A stretch of DNA of 64,000 nt from Pictodentalium vernedei (Eukaryota > Mollusca > Scaphopoda > Dentaliida > Dentaliidae). This document shows positions 19,938-29,862 of the stretch, in pieces; the first letter of the stretch is position 1, and each line of letters begins with the position of its first letter. Both the position numbers and the translations under genes were made by a program. The stretch spans positions 35,548,936 through 35,612,935 of the forward strand of contig CM062294.1 of the NCBI GenBank assembly GCA_031216915.1, given 5' to 3'. The notes under the pieces are model-generated. The model was not told where the DNA came from, did no database searches, and worked only from the letters and a program-made list of their open reading frames with translations.

Positions 19938-20649
19938 TAATACTCAACTGGCGCCTCGACGCTTCCGTATAGCACTACTCCCTTACAGCATTCTCAGATA
20001 GTCTTCTCTGCACAATCACCCTGATGTACTAATCCATGACCTCCTCTCTTTCTCAGCCTAATCCCTGCCCACCCCTTTCAATCCTCCTAAACCCTATTCA
20101 TCTTCCTACCCAGCCTCGCATCTTATTCTTGTTCCGCGCGACACTACCAACCCGCCACATCCACCAAATGTACCTCGCTCCATCCAACTGTTTGACCTCT
20201 TTTAACTCCACCTCATTTTTGTTCACTGTTAGTTGTTAAAATGTCAATTAATGAACAATAAGATATTGTTATGACTAAGAAATATGCGACAAATGAGTTT
20301 CAGATGCCCAAAACAAGCAGAAACAGAGGCATTTGCCCATCCCCAAAGGCGTTAGGGGAATATGGTACACTACATTTCTGGAAGCGGAGACTACGCATGT
20401 TGGTAAACGTACCAACCAGATAAAATAGAACCCCTTCCCCACCACCCCCGCCTTCACCATGTTGGGCATTTGATGATCATGGTAATGACGTCACACGATT
20501 GAGCTACCAGGATAATCTGCGTCTATGTAATGTGACTAGGTCATTCTATGATAAATCCCCGGAAGTATAAATATTACATACTTTTATGTGGCAATAAATG
20601 GTAAGTGGTAAAGTCCATCTACAATAGCTGTAACTGGAATTAGTATACA
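19938..20649. other. Right flank of the foldback interior, no gene
   Basis: Begins with the inverse of 16,285-16,310 and then diverges from the left flank. Only short frames without domains are present. Confidence 0.5.
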
Positions 20650-20856
20650 GAAGTTATAACATTATCGGTTAATTTGTTGTAACATAACGGGTTGAAAAAA
20701 GTTATAACATTATGCGTCAATTTTTATAACATAACGGGTTGAAAAAAGTTATAACATTATGCGGAGTTTATAACATTATCGGTTGTTTACAACATTTTTT
20801 GTAACATTATGCGTTGGTGTAACATTATGCGGCGTTGTAACATTATCGGTTGTAAT
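20650..20856 (-). repeat. Right 207-bp terminal inverted repeat of the foldback element
   Basis: Inverted, nearly identical copy of 15,388-15,594, ending ATTATCGGTTGTAAT. Confidence 0.9.
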
Positions 20857-21418
20857 AAGCCTTCCTTACATACTATAGACAGAAGACCATCATAAGAATT
20901 CCTTACACACTATAGAGACAGACCATCACAAGCCTTACTTACACACTGTAGACAGAAGAGCATTACAGGCCTTACTTACATACTATAGGCAGAAGACCAT
21001 TACAAGCCTTACTTACATACTATAGACAGAAGAGCATCACAAGCCTTCCTTACATACTATAGACAGAAGACCATCACAAGCCTTCCTTACATACTATAGA
21101 CAGAAGACCATCACAAGCCTTCCTTACATACTATAGACAGAAGACCATCACAAGCCTTCCTTACATACTATAGACAGAAGACCATCACAAGCCTTACTTA
21201 CATACTATAGACAGAAGACCATCACAAGCCTTCCTTACATACTATAGACAGAAGACCACCACAAGAATTCCCTACATACTATAGACAGAAGACCATCACA
21301 AGCCTTACTTACATACTATAGACAGAAGACCATCACAAGCCTTCCTTACATACTATAGACAGAAGACCATCACAAGCCTTACTTACATACTATAGACAGA
21401 AGACCATCACAAGCCTTA
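20857..21418. repeat. 37-bp satellite, segment 4
   Basis: Continues the 480-bp higher-order repeat cut at 15,387 (CATAAGAATTCC variant unit here and at 14,935). The last units before 21,418 are highly uniform ACTATAGACAGAAGACCATC copies. Confidence 0.95.
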
Positions 21419-21787
21419 CTTTCTTATGAATTGACATTGTTATTTAATGTAACAGTGCTAATGGGTTATGATACAAGTTCTTTCTTACTAGTCATCATAC
21501 TATATGTATAAAAAACATTCATATGAAGAAAATAACAAATTCTTTAATTGATGACTAGCCTGGAAAATCTGTGGTGACAATTTTGGCTCCACAAACAGCT
21601 CCACAAACAGATGTACTTGATGAACTAAGATGCACCATTTTTAACTTGGCTTGTTTTTACAGAAATAAAGTACTGCAGTGTGGTTTAGCAAATTAACTTA
21701 TTTTCTTCTCGTTTAGAAATGTCATCACATTGTATGACATTAATTTTTTTAGACTCGCTGCATGCAAAGTAACTAAAACTTTTAACA
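21419..21787. other. Unique-looking AT-rich sequence, no gene
   Basis: A stretch between the satellite and the next element. A repeated CTCCACAAACAG (21,590 and 21,600) is the only local feature. Confidence 0.5.
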
Positions 21788-23003
21788 AACAAGAGGCCCA
21801 AGGGGCCTTAAACGCTCACCACAAATGGTTCAAAGAAGTATTTGGGGTCACACTACAAAGGAATGAGGGGATGAAAGAAAAAATTTTATGGAAATCACTA
21901 AGGAATGGATTTGACCAGCTTGAATCTAACCTGCTCCCCTCCAGCTGCCCCCACCCTCCCCAAAGAGAGCCCAAATATTAAGCCAGGGAATCATATTGAA
22001 CAAACATGAATCTGATCCCCCTTGAGATGTTATATACCCAATACGAAAGAATTCTGACAGGTGGATCTGAAGAACGTATTTTAAAGAATGTCTTCACATT
22101 GCTCCAACTTAAAACTTGGGCCCTCAGAGAAACCTAAAAAAGTTCATTTCTGTTCCATGACAAATTCCATACACATATAGGGGTCTGGATAATTATCTAT
22201 AATTAGCTAATCTAACACATGGCTCCTTGATGGAGGGAAGAAATAACCTGCCATCTGACACTTGGCCAATTGATGAGACCAGATGTGGAATGCAGACTTG
22301 AGATTTAATGTTGATACTATTATTCTCTCACCTATATTAAATGAATTCAGTGATATTTGTTTATTTTTTCTGGAAATGATACAAGCAATGCCAACAACAT
22401 CTAGTGAGTATGAAGATTATTTGTCAGACATTTTTTTGTCAATTGATTCTGCTGGTCCAAAGGATGCTTCATACCAAATAACAGTTCTCTGTTCTATGTG
22501 GTTTGGGAAATATGGGCGTTTGAACATATTTTCTATTTTTAGCTCCTGGGGTTCCCACATGGAACATGCATATTCTCTTTTAGCAAGAATCAAGTACTTG
22601 TGACTCAGTAATACCACATACTGAACTTCATTCAAATCGGACCATCAGTTCAGAAAATAGAAATTTTGGATGGGGAGAAAAAAATCTTGCCTTTCCCATA
22701 ACAAAGGAAAATATTGCTCCACGAACTTTGTTTGAACAAACTTGATACTACACCTCAGAAGGAAGCTCCATACCAAATATCAAGTCATTGTACCCACTGG
22801 TTCACGAGAAGATTTTTCCAGAATTTTGTAGCATTTTCCCCCCACCCCTCCCTATGGAGCATGCCAACAACAAACTTGAATGTACATATCATAAGGACAA
22901 AGCATATCAAATCTGTCAATAATGTCAAAATCATGGTGGACAGCTAATGGACAGAAACTGATCATTTGAGCTCTCCCGACTTTCAGTCAGTTGAGCTAAA
23001 GAG
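21787..23003 (+). mobile_element. Tandem-core (HINE/pearl-like) element E4
   Basis: Starts ACAAGAGGCCCAAGGGGCCT, a hairpin followed by CGCTCACC, and ends at 22,980-23,000 with ACTTTCAGTCAGTTGAGCTAA, which forms the terminal hairpin. The interior has GAGAGCCCAAATATTAA and TATTTTTAGCTCCTGGGGTTCCC blocks shared with E1 and E3. No coding. Confidence 0.6.
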
Positions 23004-23284
23004 GGCAACGCAAAGCGTGTTTCAACGCTCTGTACGCACAAAAATATTTTCTAAGTTGAAAGAGTGAAAAGGGGCCATAACTCTGGAAAAAATGAGTAAG
23101 GAAACTTAAACTACACAGGTATCGTTCCCCCATGAAGCTCTCTCACAGCACCAAATATCATTTAAATTGGAGTAGCAGTGGCTGAGAAACAAGGGAAAAT
23201 GTTAGTGCAGTTGGACAGATGACATGGACGGATGGACAAAGAGAGGGATGGCATAACAAGTTTGTTTGAGACTGCACCACAAAT
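23004..23284. repeat. Dispersed repeat fragment
   Basis: Contains GTGAAAAGGGGCCATAACTC, ATGGACGGATGGAC and an AACAAGTTTGTTTG palindrome. It reads as the 3' part of another non-coding element. Confidence 0.4.
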
Positions 23285-24380
23285 CTGTTAACATCATTCA
23301 AGAAATAAATATATACTTGAAAAAAATTACACCAGATTCATGTTTTTTTTTCAAATCATACTCTGTAAAATGCTATTAACTTGTGTGAATTAAACTCTGT
23401 GTCATACAACTTATTTTGGATATTTATTGCACCTCTATTGTTATTAATGCCAAAGCATTCAAGGTTTTCATTCAATCATAATGAAACAAAACAATGTTTT
23501 AACTCTACAATTTTCTTGTCCAATGAAAGGTCATACCTTATGGGTGGCTGAATGTCAAGAGGCTTGCACGTTACCATGTTTTTTTCAAGATCTTATCACA
23601 TAATCTGCACAATCCAAATTTTACAGTCCATGATAACCTAAATAAATCAATGAATTATTTCGAGTACAGATTAGACTCCATGCATTTGTTATATGCTAGT
23701 CGTAGAAATAGCACAGAAGTATGAAAATGGAAAATGCCAGGTGTATTTCTTTCACTGACACAATGTATAAGAAAGTTACATTTAAAAATCATATTTCTTT
23801 CTCGGTGCGACTGCTGATTACATTCATACATTTTCAATCCATCAGTTATTGTTCTCAACAAGGATTCTCTGAAATGTTCTTGTAAGCAATAGCATTTTCA
23901 AGAGATACAGCATTATTATAGTATTAAATGCCTTTATAGTCAGGTTTGCACCATTTTAAAGAAGAGTGAAAAGGAACTATTTTGTTCTGTAGAAGCACTC
24001 AATATGGAATTCATGAGGAAAAATGTGTTTCATTACTCAAACAATTTTACATACAATTCATCAAAGAGGTTCAGAAATGCATTTGGAGGTCACAAGATGC
24101 AATTTCCAGAGTTTATGAAAAAAGAACTCAATGGCTCTTTGTTACAAATATAAGTCATCAGGTCTGTCATGATTAACTGAGAAGTCAACTAATTACCAGA
24201 AACAACCACAATCGACTACAAGCCTGAAAATAATTTTCCTCGCACTTCCAGACAAAATGTCAGACATGAAATGAATCATGTTTGTCATTTAAGAATTCTA
24301 TCTGACATATTACAAAATGGAGTTTGAGTATTCGAAATAATGTGTTTTGGGTGTACATGCACCTTCATCCTACAACTGCT
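23285..24380. other. No gene recognised
   Basis: AT-rich, without clear repeats. Frames of 60-70 codons near 23,655-23,861 and 23,982-24,176 show no domain and no coding bias that I can see. Confidence 0.4.
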
Positions 24381-24457
24381 CAGAATTCATCCAACCATAC
24401 CCTGTTTGGCAGGGCTCAATGAGCCCTGCCAAACAAGGTATGAATGGTTTCATTCTG
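24381..24457. repeat. 77-nt hairpin with a 38-bp stem
   Basis: Perfect 16-bp inner arms (TGTTTGGCAGGGCTCA at 24,403-24,418 and its complement at 24,420-24,435) around one central base, extended outward without gaps to 38 bp with about six mismatches. Related to the hairpin at 26,190-26,260. Confidence 0.7.
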
Positions 24458-25945
24458 AATTGGAACTGAAAAATGCATAATTTAGATACATGTATGGCAA
24501 TATCAAATCGTATTCCTTCACATGCTGTTAAAACTGATGAACTGTACCTTGCTAGTTATGTACATGATTTCCAGCATGCATGATGTTCTGATCACTGAAC
24601 TTGATTAATAATTTTGGAATCAGACATTTTAACTGATGGTTTTAAACCTCAGTCTGACATTGGACTTTTTGTACCTGACATTGTCCTTGTCTGACCACTT
24701 ATTTTCTGGTATGATCGACTACAATTTCAAAGTTGGTGATTATAGGTTTTCATCACTCCTTTACTGTAGAGCTGAAATGGTTTAAGGGGTTTGCTTGAAT
24801 GATTAATTGTGTGGATTAACCTTGGTTAACCGATTAATCACTTGTCCAAACAGATATCTGAATAATTGCCAACCGTTGATGCTTTGCAGCATGAACACTT
24901 TTTCCAACATAAGTAGTAGGAGAGCAATGGATCGCCCCCTATTGGGGGGGGGGGGGGGTCTGGCGGGCGACCTAGGAAGTGTCGTCATGTCACGTGACCC
25001 AGTGGTGCCATGCTTGTTTGTTATGGTAACCTGTGTGAGTGGCCATCTTGTAACGTCATCCCCATAGTGATACATGGTGTTAGTGTGCATGTGCAGCACG
25101 TGTTGTTGGGGTGATAATGTTTCCATCAGCCATTTTGTATACTGGAGGCCGCTATCTTGGTTTCTATGGGAGCATGTGATTGCTGTTACCCAATTTTCTG
25201 CAAAGGGGCGAGGGACATGTTCAGAGGGTATGTTCCTTTGTACAAGAGTAATTTCCAGATTCACAGAATTACCACAAACAACCCGATCATCTCTCCAGAT
25301 CACCAAAAACGACTTTATTTGATACAGATTCCCCATTTTATTGGCCTAGCACATAGTGCTATAGTACCGAGTGACCTGGAGGGGGGGGGGGGGGGAGGTT
25401 CGATTGAATAGGAGTATTTTTCTGACTTTTTCTGAATTACCACAAACAACACGATAACTGTTTATTTGACACGGATTACCCCACAAATCTGACTTGTTTT
25501 TCAATAATTGGAGTGTCTCTTTGTATAAGAATCTCACGTAGTGCTATATGAAAAATTCCTTTTTATAAGAGTTTTTACCCAGAATCCTGTATAGTGTTTC
25601 CTGGAAATGGAACTCTATATTTTTATAAATTCATATATTTAGTAACATCCTTAAATGATCCCTTCACTATTTATTAAATTAGTCCTTAATTGGTAGGACC
25701 TCTCTATAATTTCTATAAACAACCAAATTTTTAAGGCAGAATTATATTTTTATAAATTCCTAGGCTCAATGATCTTTTTTTAGTAACATCCTTAAATGAC
25801 CCTATCACTATTTTAATAAGTTAATTAACGTTATTTTTTTAAAGAGAGGATCAAGATTCCTTTTTGATCGCCAAACTGACCAATGAAATAACAGAATTAT
25901 TGACCAATAAAATTAATGTATTCCTATTGTGTTTCTTTTCTATTA
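24458..25945. other. No gene recognised; G-run repeats
   Basis: Contains G-runs at 24,946-24,958 and 25,381-25,396 and paired fragments around ATTACCACAAACAACMCGAT (25,269 and 25,437). CACGTGACCCAGTGGTGCCATG near 24,991 resembles sequence in the foldback interior at 16,031. The 177-codon minus-strand frame at 24,803-25,336 has no domain and runs through these repeats. Confidence 0.45.
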
Positions 25946-26366
25946 CAGTGGAGCCAACTTAATTGCATATCTCTTAATTGTATATTCCTGTTAACTGAAT
26001 ATAATTTCCCAACACAAAACCATTTACCATACCTCCAGTACAAATTTGACCTGTTACCTGAATATAAGTTTTTGAGTTAACTCCTGTTAATTGAATAAAA
26101 AACCTTGTAACCTGTCGAGAAATTACCCTGACTCTCCCCAGTTCTCCTTTGGTTATTGGCCTATATGGCCTCAGTACATCCAAGACAGCCATTTAATCTA
26201 TTATATCTTGTTTGACAGATCTCATGGAGCTCTGTCAAACAAGATATAATAGAATAAATGCTAAGTTTATCTCTAGGATACAGGAAAGTGACAACCCCTG
26301 TTAATTGAATACTCCTGTTAATTGAAAAATTTTCATTGGCAAAGTGGCTATTCAATTAACAGGGTA
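25946..26366. mobile_element. Candidate pogo/Tc1-like remnant
   Basis: CAGTGGAGCCAACTTAATTG at 25,947, followed by repeated CCTGTTAAYTGAATA motifs and the inverted pair CCCTGTTAATTGAATA (26,296) and TATTCAATTAACAGGG (26,349), resembles the TIR style of pogo-type elements. The right end does not match the left, so only a fragment is claimed. Confidence 0.35.
26190..26260. repeat. Hairpin with a perfect 22-bp stem
   Basis: CTATTATATCTTGTTTGACAGA at 26,198-26,219 pairs exactly with 26,231-26,252 around an 11-base loop, with partial pairing further out. The core TGTTTGRCAG..CTCA is shared with 24,381-24,457. Confidence 0.75.
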
Positions 26367-26517
26367 ATACTAATTTTCTTATGTTCCCAACTTTAACCTG
26401 TCATCCAATAGAAAACAAACACAAATCCCAGCCAAGAATGAAAATATCGATAAAAAAAACACTGTGACGCCATGACGTCAAAAACGTCCCTCACGTTTAA
26501 ATAAATTCAGTGACGTT

Positions 26518-28059
26518 GTGGCGTCGGCTTCATTCCATTTTCATCTCATGACAGAAAAGGATCATCTCTGTGTCCTCAGATTATTCAATTGTTTTGTGTG
26601 TATGCTGAGGATTATGAAGTCTTCTGGACTTTCATGCAATGATTGTGGGAAAATATTCATGGATATCTGCAACAAGAATAGACATAGGATGACAGCTCAC
26701 AGACAAGGTAAGACATTTGACTGTAACAACTGCTAAAAAACATTTACAGAAAAGATAAATTAGACAACCATAAAAAAAAAACTTGCCAAGATTTATATAC
26801 ATGTTTGGAATGTGGACAGGAATTTAATCAAATTTTACATTTTAATAGGCATAAAAACACTGCCCATCTCCCTGTTACCCCTCCCAAGAAACTGAATTCT
26901 GAACAACTGGCAACGACCCTGAAAACAACCCATACTGTTTTGGACTTTGACCCCATGGATTTTGATCAGGACCTTTTGGCAGAAACAAATGATGAAATTT
27001 CGGAAATTTATCATAAGAATTGGAACACTATTCAGACCCACAACATAACAGATGGGAAAATACAGGACATTTTTAATTACAGACTAGACACAACAGATTT
27101 ATCTACCATGAACTATGAATTAAATAAAACAATCTTTGAATCTCAGAAAAATAGATTCAAAATTAAATTTAAGCTACAGCATCATTTTATGTAACAATGA
27201 AACAGAAGAACTAAGATTTTATCATCCTTCACAAAATAATGCCCGGGTTCTTGATAGGCGACCCCTAATAGAAAATGCTGTAGATTTTGGGAATTTCCTT
27301 GAAGACCTTGAACAGGAAGATATTTTGGAATGGGCTAGGCAGCAAAGACCCAACTCTAAATGGACTGTCCATCAATTGACCAATGTAACTTTATATGTAA
27401 ACAAGATTAAAAATCATCCAGTTGGTGGGGGTCCCTGAAAACTTTCCCATGTATATTTTTAAAAATCGTTCGGTTCTTGCCCTTGTGAACACAACCATTT
27501 TGTTTATAATGACAATCTCTGTTTATTCCAGTGTTTAGCCCTCTGGAGCAGAAGTGAGCACCATACTTTGAATACTACAACTCAGACCTTATCGAGTAAA
27601 TACACAGATGTACCAAAAGATAACTTTCCAGGTGTGAAATTAGATGAACTGCCCAAAGTTAAAAAAGTATTTGAAGTGAATATTGAAGCATTTGAACTCT
27701 TACTGGAAGATGATGAAGTTTTGGCTAAAATTGTACACAGGTCTAATAGAAATTTTGAGAATACCATGTATGTCAATTTGTATGAGAACAATTTCAGTTT
27801 CATCACTGACATTAATCAATATTGTAAATCCTTTGCTTGTCGTAAATGTAGTAAATTGTGGAAAACAGGATTTAGTCTCAATGAACATGAGAAAACTTGT
27901 ACTGATGATGTGTTTTATAAGTATGTTGGTGGTATCTTTTACACCCCAAAGATCATTTTTGAAAAGTTACATGAAGAAGGTATTGTTATTCCAGAACACT
28001 TACAGTCATATCCATATATGGATACACTTGATTTCACATTACGTGTACACTCCATATGA
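26518..28059 (+). pseudogene. Second Polinton-type relic: C2H2 fingers plus N-terminal region of a family-B DNA polymerase protein
   Basis: Fragments in successive frames. At 26,617-26,736 and 26,800-26,870 are two C2H2 fingers (CNDCGKIF..RHRMTAH and CLECGQEF..RHKNTAH). At 27,136-27,438 is FLEDLEQEDILEWARQQRPN, and near 27,510 a DNLCLFQCLAL motif of the OTU-like type. At 27,568-28,059 are a third zinc ligand set CRKC..HEKTC and the final YPYMDTLDFT, where the polymerase exonuclease should begin. This order is known from large N-terminal regions of polymerases in Polinton-like invertebrate elements. Two stops and at least three frameshifts (at the A-run near 26,772-26,781, near 27,180 and at the G-run near 27,424) kill it. 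The relic is cut off where the next element starts at 28,059. It is unlikely to belong to the module at 1-6 kb. Confidence 0.65.
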
Positions 28060-29466
28060 AATGAAAGTGTCAATGACACTGTAGCTCAACTTGTCAAGAC
28101 AAAGACATGTACATGTATAGTATGTGACACAGCAATGACAAACACCTAGGTAATGACCTGATAACAAAGGTACATATAAAGTATTGTAACGGTCTGTACA
28201 TAAATACTGAGCGTTGCCTGTAACAAATGTATAGGTAAAGTATTGTAAAGGTGGGTGACAGTCAGATGCTAAACTAGAAAAAATCTTTGAGTCCCAGAGT
28301 GGGTCTGACTGAACCCCAAAATATTTGTTCTCATAGCACAGTGATAACAAAGGCACCCCAAAACACACTCATTCCTGTCTCAATGTGAAAACAAAGGTAC
28401 CCAAGAAGTTTCGTGAAGATCAGTTCTCAAATATGAGCTGTGTAGAAGTTGTGACAAAAAACTGATTAGACCTAATTTCGAAACAAAATGGCCACTGGCA
28501 GCCATCTTGAATTTTGGACCGCACCCAGAAACACTCGTTCTCGTCCCAAGGTGATAACAAAGGTACCCAAGAGGTTTCGTGAAGATCGGTTCATAAATAC
28601 AGACTCTAGCCCGAGCCGTATTGACATGTGTACTTACTGTGTGTAAGCAGCACTGAAAAAATCAAAGTTCATCTAATTTGCATAATTTCTGCACGAGAAA
28701 AAAACCTGTATTATATGTGATGTATCCCATGGTACTAAACATTCACACAAAAAATTATTCATATCAGCGCTTTCATAAGGAAGTTCTGTGCAAAAATCTG
28801 ATTCCACCAAATTTCGTACAAAATGGCTGCCATCGGCCATCCTGAATTTCGGACCGGACCCCAAAACACTCATTCTCGTCCCACTGTGATAACAAAGGTA
28901 CCCAAGAAGTTTCATAAAGATCAGTTCATAAATACGGCCTCTAGCCCGAGCCGTATTGGCATTTGCACTTACAGTGCTGAAAGTAACACCAAAAAAAATC
29001 AAAGTTAGTCTAATTTGCATAATTTATGCACGAGAAAAAAACCTGTATTATATGTGATGTATCCCATGGTACTAAACATTCATACAAAAAATTATTCAAA
29101 TCAGAGCTTTCATATGGAAGTTCTATACAAAAAACAGATTTCTGCATCGTCGTTACAAAATGGCAGCTGGCAGCCATCTTGAATTTCGGACCGCACCCAA
29201 AAACACTTGTTCTCGTCCCACAGTCATAACAAAGGTACCCAAGAAGTTTTGTAAAGATCGGTTCATAAATACGGCCTTTAGCCCGAGCCATAGCAGCTTG
29301 GCACTTACAGCTCTGAAAGTAACACTAAATAAATCAAAGTCAGTCTAATTTTCATAATTTACGCATGAGAAAAAAACCCGTATTATATGTGATGTATCCC
29401 ATGGTACTAAACATTTATACAAAACTTTATTCAAATCAGAACTTTCATACAGAAGTTCAGTACAAA
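28059..29466 (+). mobile_element. Tandem-core element R2, left part
   Basis: Begins AATGAAAGTGTCAATGACAC, a hairpin followed by TGTAGCTCAACTTG. The core is a 315-340-bp tandem repeat with the landmarks AAAATGGC.GC.GGCAGCCATC (28,489; 28,821; 29,157), AACAAAGGTACCCAAGAAGT and ATGTGATGTATCCCATGGTA. It continues at 36,467 after a 7-kb insertion. Other copies start at 44,512 and 45,948 and end at about 54,290. No coding. Confidence 0.7.
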
Positions 29467-29507
29467 AAGTTAAAAAATTTATAGTAATTTATATATTTTT
29501 TATACTT

Positions 29508-29697
29508 ACCAATGACCCAGACATAGCTGGTGCTAACTCTTAAAATATAGGGCCAAACACAAATTTTGCCCCCCAATCCCCAAAATTTGCATCTAAAACT
29601 AAAGAAAACATGTCCTGAAAGGCCCTCCAAACCTCGCCCCCACTGCGCATGCGCAGTGTCAAGGACGTTCCGAAATTGGCGCCATTTATCATTCTAA
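29508..29697 (+). repeat. Left 190-bp terminal inverted repeat
   Basis: Ends in GGCGCCATTTATCATTCTAA; matches the inverse of 36,262-36,451. Confidence 0.9.
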
Positions 29698-29770
29698 TAA
29701 CCAGTGCCTGGTAAGCGCTATGTACTCAGCGGGGAGGCAAGAGTTCCCAACTCCTGGGAGGGCCATCCCC

Positions 29771-29862
29771 GTCTGGGTCATTGGTAAGTATAAAAAATAT
29801 ATAAATTACTATAAATTTTTTAACATTTTTATACTGTACCAATGACCCAGACATAGCTGAAT
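29771..29862. repeat. Head-to-head terminus junction
   Basis: An inverted CTGGGTCATTGGTAAGTAT (inverse of 29,500-29,520) is joined through about 45 AT-rich bases containing ATTACTATAAATTTT to a second ACCAATGACCCAGACATAGC. The first 39 bases of the insert (29,469-29,507) are the exact inverse of part of this stretch. Confidence 0.75.

Larger units (their letters stand above)
15388..20856. mobile_element. Foldback-type element, 5,469 bp, 207-bp terminal inverted repeats
   Basis: The left repeat at 15,388-15,594 and the right repeat at 20,650-20,856 are inverted copies differing at only a few positions. Each contains a series of short repeats ending in ATAATGTTA (ACCGATAATGTTA, CGCATAATGTTA). 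A 7-bp near-identical duplication, AAGTCTT at 15,381 and AAGCCTT at 20,857, flanks it; excision restores the satellite. The interior is also arranged as nested inverted repeats. Repeat-bearing long termini plus a 7-bp duplication resemble Foldback/Galileo elements of the P superfamily; this link is an inference. No transposase is seen. Confidence 0.82.

Noticed and set aside
9009-21418. Possible CRISPR array because of 37-bp direct repeats
   Set aside because: Units are directly adjacent with no unique spacers, and the context is eukaryotic.
24803-25336. 177-codon minus-strand frame
   Set aside because: No recognisable domain; it crosses a G-run and repeat-like sequence, with a low-complexity proline stretch.
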